A stretch of 33,415 nucleotides of DNA from NCBI GenBank assembly GCA_937912225.1, contig CALDOJ010000003.1:1-33415 (forward strand), read 5' to 3'. The position numbers and the translations under genes were made by a program. The stretch's first letter is position 1. Each line of letters opens with the position of its first letter. Shown here in pieces: positions 20,080-28,242 of this stretch. Source of the DNA: Candidatus Woesearchaeota archaeon. GTDB lineage: Archaea > Nanobdellota > Nanobdellia > Woesearchaeales > GCA-2686295. The notes beneath the pieces are model-generated. The model worked only from the letters and a program-made list of their open reading frames with translations, ran no database searches and was not told where the DNA came from.

Positions 20080-21486
20080 TTAATGCTTCAACATATTTTC
20101 TGCGGTGCTGATTTCAACATATGAAGCGCCATGATCTTTACCAAAGCTACCTGCAACAACTACAACCATGTCCTCTTTAGTTAAGAATTTCATTTTTATT
20201 AATCTGGTAAACGCTTCTTTATGGAACTCAACAAAATCTGCTTTTTCTTCAAGATAAAATGCTTCAACACCGTAATGAAGATTTAATTCTCTTTTAACTC
20301 CTTGTTGATAGCAGAAAGCATAAATATTATTTTCTCCTCTATATGACGATAAATAACGCGCAGTTCGACCACCATAAGTGTCTATAACTACTGCTTTTAC
20401 TGGCAAGTCGTGTGCTGCAGCCATCGCACTTCTTGCAAGATAGGAAGTAATTTTATTGACTACTTTTCTAACTTCGTGATTGTGATAACCTCTTCTTTCA
20501 GATTCAACTTCTTTTGCAATTTTTACCATTGTTTCAACTGCTTTAATAGGATACTTTCCCATTGCAGTTTCACCAGATAACATGATTGCATCAGTTCCTT
20601 CAAGAATTGCGCTTGCAACATCTGTTACTTCAGCTCTTGTAGGTCTGGGATTTTCAATCATTGAATGCAACATTTGGGTTGCAGTAATTACTAATCTGCT
20701 TCTCTCTATCGCTTTTCTTGTAAGTTTTTGTTGTATGAATGGAATTTTTTCTGCTGGAACTTCAATTCCCAAATCTCCTCTTGCAATCATTATTCCATAA
20801 GCATCATCAAGTATTTCATCAATGTTATCAACACCTTCTTGATTCTCAATCTTTGCTATAATCTCGATTTTAGATTTGTATTTGTTTATCTCTTTTTGTA
20901 AGGCTTGAACATCTTTTTTATTTCTAACAAAAGAATGAGCAATGAATTCAACGTTAAATTCTGCTGCAATTTTGATAAATTCTTTATCTCTTTTTGAAAC
21001 TGACGGTAGTTTAAGATTTATACCTGGAGTATTAACTCCTTTATATCCTTTAACAACTCCGTCTTCTATAACTTTACAAAGCAAAGCATCTTTTTTCTTT
21101 TTTATAACTTTAAGTTCTACTTCGCCATCATCAATAATTATTTGAGCACCTATGTTTAAATCTTTATGAAATCCGTTGTAGTTAGTGCATAATAATTGTT
21201 TTGAAGAATTTTGTTTAGCATTTCCTTGTATTAGAATGGTCTCGTCTTTTTTTAGTTTGATAGGTTCGCAGTTAGTAGTTCTTACTTCTGGTCCTTTTGT
21301 ATCGATGACAATAGGTATTTTATCTGTTGTTTTTCTAATATTCTTGATTAAACCAGTTGCTTCTTCTAAAGAGATGTGAGCGGTATTTATTCTGAATCCA
21401 TCAACACCTGCATCAATTAGTTTTTGTAAGTAATCCAAAGTACCTCTTAATTGAGAAATTGTAGCTAGAATTTTTGTTTTATTCAT
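20080..21486 (-). CDS. pyk: Pyruvate kinase
   Basis: Last step of glycolysis: phosphoenolpyruvate and ADP to pyruvate and ATP. The A-domain barrel opens with TKILATISQLRG and DGFRINTAH (Arg32, Asn34). The metal and phosphate loop is VIDTKGPEVRT, a B domain spans about 72-165, the catalytic lysine is in IAKIENQEGV, and IMIARGDLGIEVP and ATQMLHSMIENPRPTRAEVT follow. The C-domain ends with VVVVAGSFGKDHGASYVE. Length of 468 is typical. RINTAHIS replaces the usual RLNFSHG, a variation also seen in other archaeal forms. It heads a short operon with an orphan gene and is divergent from the MFS gene. Confidence 0.95.
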   Translation of the reverse strand: MNKTKILATISQLRGTLDYLQKLIDAGVDGFRINTAHISLEEATGLIKNIRKTTDKIPIVIDTKGPEVRTTNCEPIKLKKDETILIQGNAKQNSSKQLLCTNYNGFHKDLNIGAQIIIDDGEVELKVIKKKKDALLCKVIEDGVVKGYKGVNTPGINLKLPSVSKRDKEFIKIAAEFNVEFIAHSFVRNKKDVQALQKEINKYKSKIEIIAKIENQEGVDNIDEILDDAYGIMIARGDLGIEVPAEKIPFIQQKLTRKAIERSRLVITATQMLHSMIENPRPTRAEVTDVASAILEGTDAIMLSGETAMGKYPIKAVETMVKIAKEVESERRGYHNHEVRKVVNKITSYLARSAMAAAHDLPVKAVVIDTYGGRTARYLSSYRGENNIYAFCYQQGVKRELNLHYGVEAFYLEEKADFVEFHKEAFTRLIKMKFLTKEDMVVVVAGSFGKDHGASYVEISTAENMLKH

Positions 21487-21587
21487 ATTATTTTTTTATA
21501 ATGATGCTGAGTTTTAAAAGTTTATGAAATTTAGAACTAAATTTTGTTTCAATAAATATTTAAAGAAATAATTTTCCTCATAGTTTT

Positions 21588-22754
21588 ATGTTTAAAAGAC
21601 TCTGGAAACAAAATTTATTCTTTGCTTTTCTAATCATAACAATATTTCAATTCTTTAATTCAGGATTATACTTTTATGTTCCTCTTTACTTAGAAAGTAT
21701 TGGTCTTTCTGGTTATCAAATTGGTTGGTTATTCGCGTTATCTGCAATAACAGGTTTATTGTTCATTTTTAATATGGGTTTAATGGCTGACCGAGTACCA
21801 ATAAAAGCTTTATTGATGACAGGATTGTTGTTAATGGGAGTTTACATGTTTGGATTTTCAAACACTGTTTTATTTCCGGTTTTAATTATTTTATTCTTTA
21901 TAGGTGGTTTTGGAAATAATCTTTATTTATTATCGATGGATAATTTGGTTTTGAAAAAAGCGGGTTTTGAAAAAGGAAGACTTTTTGGTTCATATAGTGC
22001 AACAAAAGTAATTCCTGCAGCACTTGGAATGCTTGTTGCAGGTTATCTTTTAACAAATATTGAGTTTTCACTTGCGTTAAAATTATTGGGTTTTGTTATG
22101 GTTACATTGACAATAATGTCTTTTTTAGTTCCAAGTACTCAAAAGAAAATTTCTTCAGTTAAATCATATTTTAAAGATTTTTTTAATATGAAAGTTTTAC
22201 CTTTTGTAATCTTAATATTTATCTTTACAATTCATTGGGGTGTTGAAGGTGTTGCTTACGGATTATTTTTAAGAACTAATCTAAATCTTAGTTTTATTCA
22301 AATGGGTTGGTATATGAGTATTCCTATTATTATTCTTGGTTTTGCATCGATTTATATGGGTAAACGTTATGACCAAAAACCTTCAATTAGAACTTTATTA
22401 CTGGCAGGATTCTTAATGGCTGGTGCTGGTTTAGCATTAATGGCCATAACTACAAATCCTATATTATCAGCTTTTTTTAGAGTGATTCATGAAGTTGGAG
22501 ATGCAGCATTTACATTATTTATGTTTATTGGCGCAGAATCATTATTTGCAAAAGAACGAATGGGCGGAAATTTTGGACTATTAACATTAATTACAGTTAT
22601 TGGCAGATTTGTAGGTTCGCTAGTATTTTCGCCAATCGGTTCAACTTATGGTTATCAATGGCCTCATATTATTGCAGGTTCATTTATATTTTTAGCAGGA
22701 TTCTTTTTCTTAGTATTTGAGAAAGGATATTTTAAACAACCAACAGAGCAATAA
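21588..22754 (+). CDS. Major facilitator superfamily transporter
   Basis: A 388-residue integral membrane protein with about 11-12 hydrophobic helices in two halves. The MFS loop between helices 2 and 3 is visible as MGLMADRVPIKAL near residues 63-75, and the corresponding loop in the second half as YMGKRYDQKPSIRTL near 256-270. An acidic residue inside a late helix (HEVGDAAFTLFMFIGAES) could carry protons. The substrate cannot be told; the pattern resembles sugar or nucleoside permeases and drug exporters alike. The TATA-like AATAAATATTTAAAG ends about 25 bases before the ATG. It reads into the endonuclease Q gene after 31 bases. Confidence 0.85.
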   Translation: MFKRLWKQNLFFAFLIITIFQFFNSGLYFYVPLYLESIGLSGYQIGWLFALSAITGLLFIFNMGLMADRVPIKALLMTGLLLMGVYMFGFSNTVLFPVLIILFFIGGFGNNLYLLSMDNLVLKKAGFEKGRLFGSYSATKVIPAALGMLVAGYLLTNIEFSLALKLLGFVMVTLTIMSFLVPSTQKKISSVKSYFKDFFNMKVLPFVILIFIFTIHWGVEGVAYGLFLRTNLNLSFIQMGWYMSIPIIILGFASIYMGKRYDQKPSIRTLLLAGFLMAGAGLALMAITTNPILSAFFRVIHEVGDAAFTLFMFIGAESLFAKERMGGNFGLLTLITVIGRFVGSLVFSPIGSTYGYQWPHIIAGSFIFLAGFFFLVFEKGYFKQPTEQ

Positions 22755-22785
22755 TTTTTTATAATGTTCTATCATTTCTTTTTTT

Positions 22786-24060
22786 ATGAAGGTTATTGCT
22801 GATTTACATATTCATTCTCGATATAGCAGAGCTTGTTCTACTGCTTTAAGTATTGCTAATCTTGAAAAGTGGGCTCGAGTTAAAGGAGTTAATTTGCTAG
22901 GAACTGGTGACTTTACACATCCTGAATGGATTAAAGAATTAAAATCTACTTTATTTGATGATGGAACAGGTATTTACAAAACAAAATCAGGTTTTCCATT
23001 TATGCTAACTACAGAAGTATCATCAATTTACTCTCAAGATGATAAAGGTCGAAGAGTTCATAATGTAATTTTCGCACCATCCTTAGAGGTTGTAAGTCAA
23101 ATTACTGAGTATTTTAAGAGCAAAGGACGGGTTGATTATGATGGACGACCAATCTTTAAGATTTCTTGTAGGGATTTAATTTATGATTTAAGAAAAATAT
23201 CTGATAAAATAGAAGTTATTCCTGCTCATATTTGGACTCCATGGTTTAGTTTATTTGGCTCAAACTCAGGTTTTGACACCTTAAAAGATGCTTTTGGCGA
23301 CCAAACCCAACATATTAATGCTTTAGAAACTGGCATGTCAAGTGACCCTGAAATGAACTGGAGATTAAGCCAGTTAGATGGTAAAAAACTTGTTTCTTTT
23401 TCAGATTCTCATAGTTTTTGGCCTTGGAGACTTGGTCGTGAAGCAACAATCTTTGAAATGAAAGAATTAACTTACAATAACATTTTAAAGTCTTTAAGAG
23501 GTGATTCTGGGATTACAAGCACTATTGAAGTTGATCCTGGATATGGAAAATATCATATTGATGGACATCGAAATTGTAGTGTTGAAATGGAACCTGAAGA
23601 CGCAATTAAACATAACAATATCTGTCCGGTTTGTAAAAAACCTTTAACTCTTGGCGTTGCACACAGAGTTGAAGAACTCGCTGACCGAAAACTAGGATTT
23701 AAACCAAAAAATGCTCTTCCGTTTCAAAAAATAATTCCTTTATCTGAAATCTTAGCAAAAGCTATTGGCAAAAACATTGCTACGAAATCAGTCTGGGCAG
23801 TTTATAACAAACTTATCGAATCGTTTAAATCAGAATATAATGTTTTATTAAATGTTTCTAAAAATAATCTTTTGAAACAAACACCTGTAAAAATTGCAGA
23901 ATTAATAATGCTTAATCGAGAGGGTTTGTTAAAAGTTAAACCAGGGTTTGATGGGGTTTATGGCGAAATAGTTCTTGATTCTAATGTTAAAAAAAGCAAT
24001 CTTGATAATTTTGAAAATGAACTTTCTTCTAATCAGAAAAGTTTAGGTAAGTTCATATAA
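22786..24060 (+). CDS. Endonuclease Q (PHP-domain DNA repair nuclease)
   Basis: EndoQ nicks DNA 5' to deaminated bases (hypoxanthine, uracil, xanthine) and abasic sites; it is known from Thermococcales and a few bacteria. The PHP metal-binding residues are in order: His8 and His10 (DLHIHSRYS), Asp42 and His45 (GTGDFTHPEW), Glu77, His92, His148 (PAHIWTPW), Asp207 and His209 (FSDSHSF). The zinc element that marks EndoQ follows, with HRNCSVE near 261-267 and CPVC at 280-283. At 424 residues the length matches. It protects an AT-rich genome from the mutagenic effect of deamination. It may share a message with the MFS gene. Confidence 0.9.
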   Translation: MKVIADLHIHSRYSRACSTALSIANLEKWARVKGVNLLGTGDFTHPEWIKELKSTLFDDGTGIYKTKSGFPFMLTTEVSSIYSQDDKGRRVHNVIFAPSLEVVSQITEYFKSKGRVDYDGRPIFKISCRDLIYDLRKISDKIEVIPAHIWTPWFSLFGSNSGFDTLKDAFGDQTQHINALETGMSSDPEMNWRLSQLDGKKLVSFSDSHSFWPWRLGREATIFEMKELTYNNILKSLRGDSGITSTIEVDPGYGKYHIDGHRNCSVEMEPEDAIKHNNICPVCKKPLTLGVAHRVEELADRKLGFKPKNALPFQKIIPLSEILAKAIGKNIATKSVWAVYNKLIESFKSEYNVLLNVSKNNLLKQTPVKIAELIMLNREGLLKVKPGFDGVYGEIVLDSNVKKSNLDNFENELSSNQKSLGKFI

Positions 24061-24100
24061 AAGATAAATATATAAAACAAACAAATTTTCTTAGCTTTTC

Positions 24101-24613
24101 ATGATGTTTGAAAATGAATATTTTAATCCTATAAGAACTGAACAAGAATGGAATAGTCATATGAGTGGTTTATTACAATATTTAACCGAACCTGTTTCTT
24201 TGGCTAAAAGATTCGAAAATGCGGCTTCTTGTATTGATGAAATGGTTAATAATAATGAAATACCTCAAAATAAATTAGCCCAATATATTTATGAAAACAA
24301 ATTAAAAATAGATTATGTTTCTGAATTGAATCAAATAATTCACGAAGTAAGTCATCAGGAGAATAACCCTTATCTTAAACAATTAATTAGAACTAATTCA
24401 ATTAAAAAAGAAACAGTTATTGAATTTAAGAAAAACCTTCAAATAGTCAGAGATTTATGTCAAAAAACCGAAGAAAGCTTTTCTTATGAAATAACTCGTA
24501 AAAATTATGATTCACAAGTAGCTTATGATATGTTAAAAGCAACACATCAAGTTAAACAAGCAAAGTCAGAAAAGAAAAGTGTTTTTTCTAGATTTAGTAA
24601 AAGAGCAAAATAA
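24101..24613 (+). CDS. Hypothetical helical protein, 170 residues
   Basis: No family recognised. The protein looks all-helical (LAKRFENAASCIDEMVNNNE, KKNLQIVRDLCQKTEESFSY) and ends in a basic tail (SEKKSVFSRFSKRAK). No signal peptide or membrane helix. Two consecutive ATGs at 24101 and 24104 are possible starts. A TATA box, AAATATATAAAAC, sits about 25-35 bases before them, so the message is leaderless and separate from endonuclease Q, 40 bases upstream. Confidence 0.6.
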   Translation: MMFENEYFNPIRTEQEWNSHMSGLLQYLTEPVSLAKRFENAASCIDEMVNNNEIPQNKLAQYIYENKLKIDYVSELNQIIHEVSHQENNPYLKQLIRTNSIKKETVIEFKKNLQIVRDLCQKTEESFSYEITRKNYDSQVAYDMLKATHQVKQAKSEKKSVFSRFSKRAK

Positions 24614-24669
24614 CTAATTCTTTGTTAAATTATTTAGAAATAAATATTAAAAAATAAAAAAATAAGTCC

Positions 24670-25029
24670 TTAACGGACTTTTAAAACTCCGTAGAGATTT
24701 TCTTGATCACAATCTGAGCATCGATATTCAAAAGCTCCTTTTTCACTAGCAACAAATTCAATTACTCCGGTTGTTACATCTTCTTCAATATCAAATTTCT
24801 CTAATGAGAAATGCTTAGGATTCGTGTTTAAAAAGACCAGTCTTACAGTGTCTCCTTCATTAACAGTCATTGTTGTCGGGTCGATTTTGTCTTCGTACAT
24901 TCGAACTTCAAATTCTTTGACTGTTGCAGTTGTATCTGCATCTGTTGTTTCTGTTTCTTCAGTTGTTTCAGATCCGCATGCTGTTAAGAACAACATCAGG
25001 ATCGCTAAAATCGCAATTATTTTTTTCAT
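24670..25029 (-). CDS. Cupredoxin-like lipoprotein lacking usual copper ligands
   Basis: A signal peptide with lipobox LTAC (Cys18), then a short T- and E-rich linker, then a domain with the cupredoxin strand pattern: MTVNEGDTVRLVFLN, PKHFSLEKF with the first ligand-like histidine, VIEFVASEKGAFEYRC and YGVLKVR at the end. In type 1 copper proteins the last loop has Cys-x(n)-His-x(n)-Met/Gln. Here it is CSDCDQENLYG, with two cysteines and no histidine or methionine. It may bind another metal or only keep the fold. A strong ribosome site (GAGGAGGAT) at 25038-25046 overlaps the stop of the upstream gene, so the two form an operon. Confidence 0.75.
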   Translation of the reverse strand: MKKIIAILAILMLFLTACGSETTEETETTDADTTATVKEFEVRMYEDKIDPTTMTVNEGDTVRLVFLNTNPKHFSLEKFDIEEDVTTGVIEFVASEKGAFEYRCSDCDQENLYGVLKVR

Positions 25030-25037
25030 TTTATTAT

Positions 25038-25046
25038 ATCCTCCTC
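25038..25046 (-). promoter_or_regulatory. Strong Shine-Dalgarno of cupredoxin-like gene
   Basis: GAGGAGGAT on the minus strand, eight to nine bases before the ATG at 25029 and directly after the stop codon of the upstream lipoprotein gene. It shows that internal operon genes here use Shine-Dalgarno initiation, unlike the leaderless first genes. Confidence 0.6.
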
Positions 25047-25047
25047 A

Positions 25048-26274
25048 TCACACCACAATTCTGAAAATCGGTGCTCTGTTAACATCATTAACTGTTATTA
25101 AAACATCTTGTGAACTTTCAAGTTCTCCATCTGATGCAGTTACAGTTACGCTGTGAACTCCTGCATCTTCAAATGATGTTTCATATGTTGCAGTATTCAT
25201 CCATCCGCTAATTGTTAATTCTATTGCGTCTCCTTCTCTGTCCATTGCATTAATTGGAAGTTCAACTGTTTCGCCTTCATTAACTGTGATTGGCATCATG
25301 TTTTCCAATGTCGGTGCAGTATTCATTTGAGTTACAATAATTTTTAGTTCTGCTTCAACTTCATCAGTTCCATCTGATGCAACCACTGAAGTTAAGTATG
25401 TTCCAGCATTATCTAATTTGGTTGCCCAAACTCCTTTTTCATCTAATGGTTCTGCGAAAGTTAGAACAATTGTATCTCCATCAAGGTCTTCAACTGTTAA
25501 ATTAAGTTTTAAAGTTTCAGTTTCCATTACTTTAATTTCTTCAGGTAAATTTGTAAAAACTGGTGCTCTATTTACATCTTCAACAGTTACTTTAATTGAT
25601 TTTTCTCTTGTATTTTCTGCATCTGTTGCGTAAACATTTACCATGTATATTCCCGCATCTGAAAATGTTGTTTGATAGCTAGGACTATTTAACCAACCGT
25701 TATATTTAACTTCAAAGTCATCTCCTTCAAGATCATAAATGTTGCAGGTAACTTCTAATAAATCTCCTTCTTTTAACATTAATTCATCAGCACATTCAAT
25801 AATTGGTGCTTTGTTTGTTGGATTGATAAGAACTCTTATAGTTTCTGAAGTTGATAATGCTCCGTCAGAAGCTGTAACTGTTACTAAGTATGTTCCTTCA
25901 TCTCCTTCTTTTGTTTGCCATAACCCTTCTTCATTAAAAGGTTTAGTAAAAGTGTATTCTATAAAATCTCCATCAGGATCAAATGCTTCTGGTTGTAAGC
26001 TCATTAAATCTCCTTCTATACCTTCCATAGTTAAATATTTAGGTGCTTCAACTGGTTCTGCAGGAACAACTTCTAGTTCATCTACAGGTTCTAAAGCTTC
26101 AATCTCGATAACTTCACCCATCGTTTTTTCTTCTGGCAAGTTAACTTCTACAATTACTTTTTCTTCGTTGATTACTTCGCCTGTAATAGAAGGTTCAGTA
26201 CCTTCTCCATTATTACATCCGGAGAGAATAACTAGCATAATTACTGCTAATACTAATACAAATTTTTTAAACAT
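25048..26274 (-). CDS. Surface lipoprotein with four Ig/cadherin-like repeats
   Basis: Lipobox ILSGC (Cys20) and an acidic proline-rich stalk (about 35-75) lead to four domains of roughly 80 residues. Each has the cadherin/Ig-like pattern D-x-[DE]GD followed by AGTYLVTVTASDG and separated by NxAPxx. Domains 1 and 3 share FTKPFNEEGLWQTK and FAEPLDEKGVWATK; domains 2 and 4 share YNGWLNSPSYQTTFSDAG and ISGWMNTATYETSFEDAG. So the array is ABAB and arose by doubling of a two-domain unit. DxDGD loops may bind calcium. Likely an adhesin or envelope protein. Ribosome site GGGTGG just before the ATG; TATA near 26327-26337. Confidence 0.85.
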   Translation of the reverse strand: MFKKFVLVLAVIMLVILSGCNNGEGTEPSITGEVINEEKVIVEVNLPEEKTMGEVIEIEALEPVDELEVVPAEPVEAPKYLTMEGIEGDLMSLQPEAFDPDGDFIEYTFTKPFNEEGLWQTKEGDEGTYLVTVTASDGALSTSETIRVLINPTNKAPIIECADELMLKEGDLLEVTCNIYDLEGDDFEVKYNGWLNSPSYQTTFSDAGIYMVNVYATDAENTREKSIKVTVEDVNRAPVFTNLPEEIKVMETETLKLNLTVEDLDGDTIVLTFAEPLDEKGVWATKLDNAGTYLTSVVASDGTDEVEAELKIIVTQMNTAPTLENMMPITVNEGETVELPINAMDREGDAIELTISGWMNTATYETSFEDAGVHSVTVTASDGELESSQDVLITVNDVNRAPIFRIVV

Positions 26275-26413
26275 TTTACCACCCTTAGCTCTTCATAAAA
26301 TTATAACAAGATTCATGGTGGCGAAATAGTATATAAATTTTTCCATTTTCAAGTAAGAACAAATTAGGAATTTGGTCGTTAAATTTTTATAATTGATTAG
26401 AATAGTTATTTTC

Positions 26414-26968
26414 ATGTTAGAAAAAGCCAAAACATTTGTTGCTGAATCGTTTGGAAGTAAAGTTAATAATGAAGCAATGATTCATTTTGAAAGAACTGTT
26501 TATTGGTTATTACAATTAAAACCTGAAGCTGATGAAGCAATGCAAATTGCCGCATACGCTCATGATATTGAAAGAGCTTTTAGAGAAGGAAGTAATGATG
26601 ATTTTTTTAAAGATAAAGAATTTAATGATCCTGAAAAATTAAAAGAACACGAAGAAAAAGGCGCAATGATAATTTCTGAATTTTTAGAAAAAAATAATTA
26701 TGAACATTCAAATACTGCAAGAGTCTATAATATGGTTCGACATCATGAAGAAGGTGGAGATTTAGAATCTGATTTAATTCAAGGAGCTGATAGTCTTAGT
26801 TTTTTAGAAAATAATGTTTCAAAATTCATTGCAAGAATTCCTATTATGGGAAAAGAAAAAATTGAAAAGAAAATTACTTGGATGTATGAACGAATTTCTC
26901 TTAACAAAGCAAAAGAGCTTGCAAAACCATTCTATGATGAAGCAGTTAAAAAACTAGCTAATAATTAA
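26414..26968 (+). CDS. HD-domain phosphohydrolase-like protein
   Basis: A 184-residue all-helical protein of the HD superfamily. The metal site reads His24 (MIHFERTVYW), His50-Asp51 (AAYAHDIERAF), His110-His111 (MVRHHEEGG) and Asp126 (LIQGADSLSF). These residues bind one or two metals in enzymes that hydrolyse nucleotides or cyclic phosphates. The substrate is not known. The open frame extends back to a TTG at 26393, but the ATG at 26414 lies at the right distance from the TATA-like AATTTTTATAATT (26381-26393) and starts at MLEKAKTFV, so it is preferred. It converges on the third tRNA-like element, six bases from its end. Confidence 0.75.
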   Translation: MLEKAKTFVAESFGSKVNNEAMIHFERTVYWLLQLKPEADEAMQIAAYAHDIERAFREGSNDDFFKDKEFNDPEKLKEHEEKGAMIISEFLEKNNYEHSNTARVYNMVRHHEEGGDLESDLIQGADSLSFLENNVSKFIARIPIMGKEKIEKKITWMYERISLNKAKELAKPFYDEAVKKLANN

Positions 26969-26973
26969 ATGTG

Positions 26974-27134
26974 CGCCGAGGCCGGGAACAATAAAAAGCT
27001 TTGCTTTTTGAGCACCAAAAATTAATTTTTGAGTGTTTCACCCGTGAAACTGGTGTTTAGAGGTTTTGAACCCGGATGACTGTGATGGCCGTAGGGTTTC
27101 AGCTTATTGCAATGCTAGGTTATGTGACCTCGCA
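26974..27134 (-). pseudogene. Decayed third copy of the type II tRNA-like gene
   Basis: The first 71 bases align position by position with the tRNA at 5881, including loop CTGAAAC and a 15-base variable region. The end CCCGGCCTCGGCG gives T stem and acceptor. T stem CCGGG/CCCGG carries a compensatory A-T to C-G change, a sign of past selection. But acceptor bases 1 and 2 (T, G) do not pair with C72 and G71, A10-C25 and two anticodon-stem pairs mismatch, and G18 is A. The insert at 59/60 is 77 bases, not 32. It contains a bulge-helix-bulge (TTCA/TGAA, CCT/GGG) plus further hairpins, and removing the part the motif defines would leave about 45 extra bases. Probably a pseudogene, though expression cannot be excluded. 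Confidence 0.6.
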
Positions 27135-27196
27135 TTTTTCTTTATTTTTTTTATGAAATTAATTATTCATAAACTATTTAAATCACATTTTTTTCT
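27081..27196 (-). repeat. Second copy of the promoter/tRNA 5' block
   Basis: Partner of the repeat at 5746-5840 (same orientation relative to the tRNA-like gene). On the plus strand the same bases serve as the promoter region of kae1, with a TATA-like ACTATTTAAAT near 27172-27182. Confidence 0.75.
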
Positions 27197-27205
27197 ATTG
27201 TTTAT

Positions 27206-28180
27206 ATGATTGTACTTGGTATTGAAAGCACTGCTCACACTTTTGGCATTGGAATTATTAAAGACAAGCAAGTTTTGGCCAATGTTAATGATAGTTATAC
27301 AACTGAATCTGGTGGTATGATTCCTGTGCAATCTGCTGAACATCATGTTGAATGTTGTGATAGAGTTCTTAAAACTGCTTTAGAAAAAGCAAATATTTCT
27401 TTACACGAAGTTGATGTCATTGCTTATTCTCGAGGTCCTGGAATGGGACATTGTCTTCGAATTGGGGCAACTGTTGCTCGAAGTTTATCAATATTATTAA
27501 AGAAACCTCTTGTTGGAGTTAATCATTGTGTTGCTCATCTTGAAATTGGTAGGCTTTGTGGCGCTAAAGATCCTATTTTACTTTATGCGAGTGGAGCAAA
27601 CACTCAAGTTATAGCTTATGATGGTGGTAAATATCGTGTTTTTGGCGAAACTTTAGATAATGGTGTTGGTAATTTTTTAGATGGATTTGGGCGTATTATT
27701 GGTCTTGGATTCCCTGCAGGTCCTGTTATTGATAAACTAGCTCAGAAAGGCAAGAATTACATTAAATTACCTTACTCTGTTAAAGGAATGGATGTTTCTT
27801 TTGGTGGAATTCAAACTTTTTTAAAAAACAAAGTTGTTGGTAAATTTCCTAATGAAGATATTTGTTATTCTGTTCAAGAAACCGTATTTGCAATGTTGCT
27901 TGAAGTTTCTGAAAGGGCGATGGCTCATTGTGAGAAAAAAGAATTGTTGCTTGGTGGTGGCGTTGCTTGTAATACTCGTTTGAAAGAAATGGCTAAAATT
28001 ATGTGTGAGGATCGTGGCGCAAAAGTTTTTATTCCTGAAAATCAATTCTTGGTTGATAATGCTGCGATGATTGCGTGGACTGGTTTATTGATGTATGAAG
28101 CAGGTGTAATAACTTCTATGAAAGACTCTAAAATTAGGCCTTATGAACGAACAGACGATATTAACGTTGTTTGGCGTTAA
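27206..28180 (+). CDS. kae1: Kae1/TsaD, t6A tRNA modification enzyme of KEOPS
   Basis: Catalytic subunit of KEOPS that transfers the threonylcarbamoyl group to A37 of tRNAs reading ANN codons. ASKHA-fold ATPase with the metal-binding His107 and His111 (GVNHCVAHLEIG) and Asp284 (VDNAAMIAW). Nucleotide-binding loops are GIESTAHTFGIGII at 5-18, GANTQVIAY, DNGVGNFLDGFGR near 151-163 and LLLGGGVACNTRL near 247-259. At 324 residues it is a stand-alone Kae1; the Bud32 kinase, fused to it in many Euryarchaeota, is absent here. It is divergent from the decayed tRNA-like gene, and their promoters overlap. Confidence 0.95.
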   Translation: MIVLGIESTAHTFGIGIIKDKQVLANVNDSYTTESGGMIPVQSAEHHVECCDRVLKTALEKANISLHEVDVIAYSRGPGMGHCLRIGATVARSLSILLKKPLVGVNHCVAHLEIGRLCGAKDPILLYASGANTQVIAYDGGKYRVFGETLDNGVGNFLDGFGRIIGLGFPAGPVIDKLAQKGKNYIKLPYSVKGMDVSFGGIQTFLKNKVVGKFPNEDICYSVQETVFAMLLEVSERAMAHCEKKELLLGGGVACNTRLKEMAKIMCEDRGAKVFIPENQFLVDNAAMIAWTGLLMYEAGVITSMKDSKIRPYERTDDINVVWR

Positions 28181-28242
28181 TTTGGAGATAATTTGTTACT
28201 TCTGAGTAAAGGTTTAAAAATAACTTCATACTTCTTAAATTA

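Noticed and set aside
25739..26329. A 196-residue open frame on the plus strand
   Set aside because: It runs antisense through the repeat lipoprotein; its Ser- and Pro-rich composition is what the reverse complement of the repeats gives.
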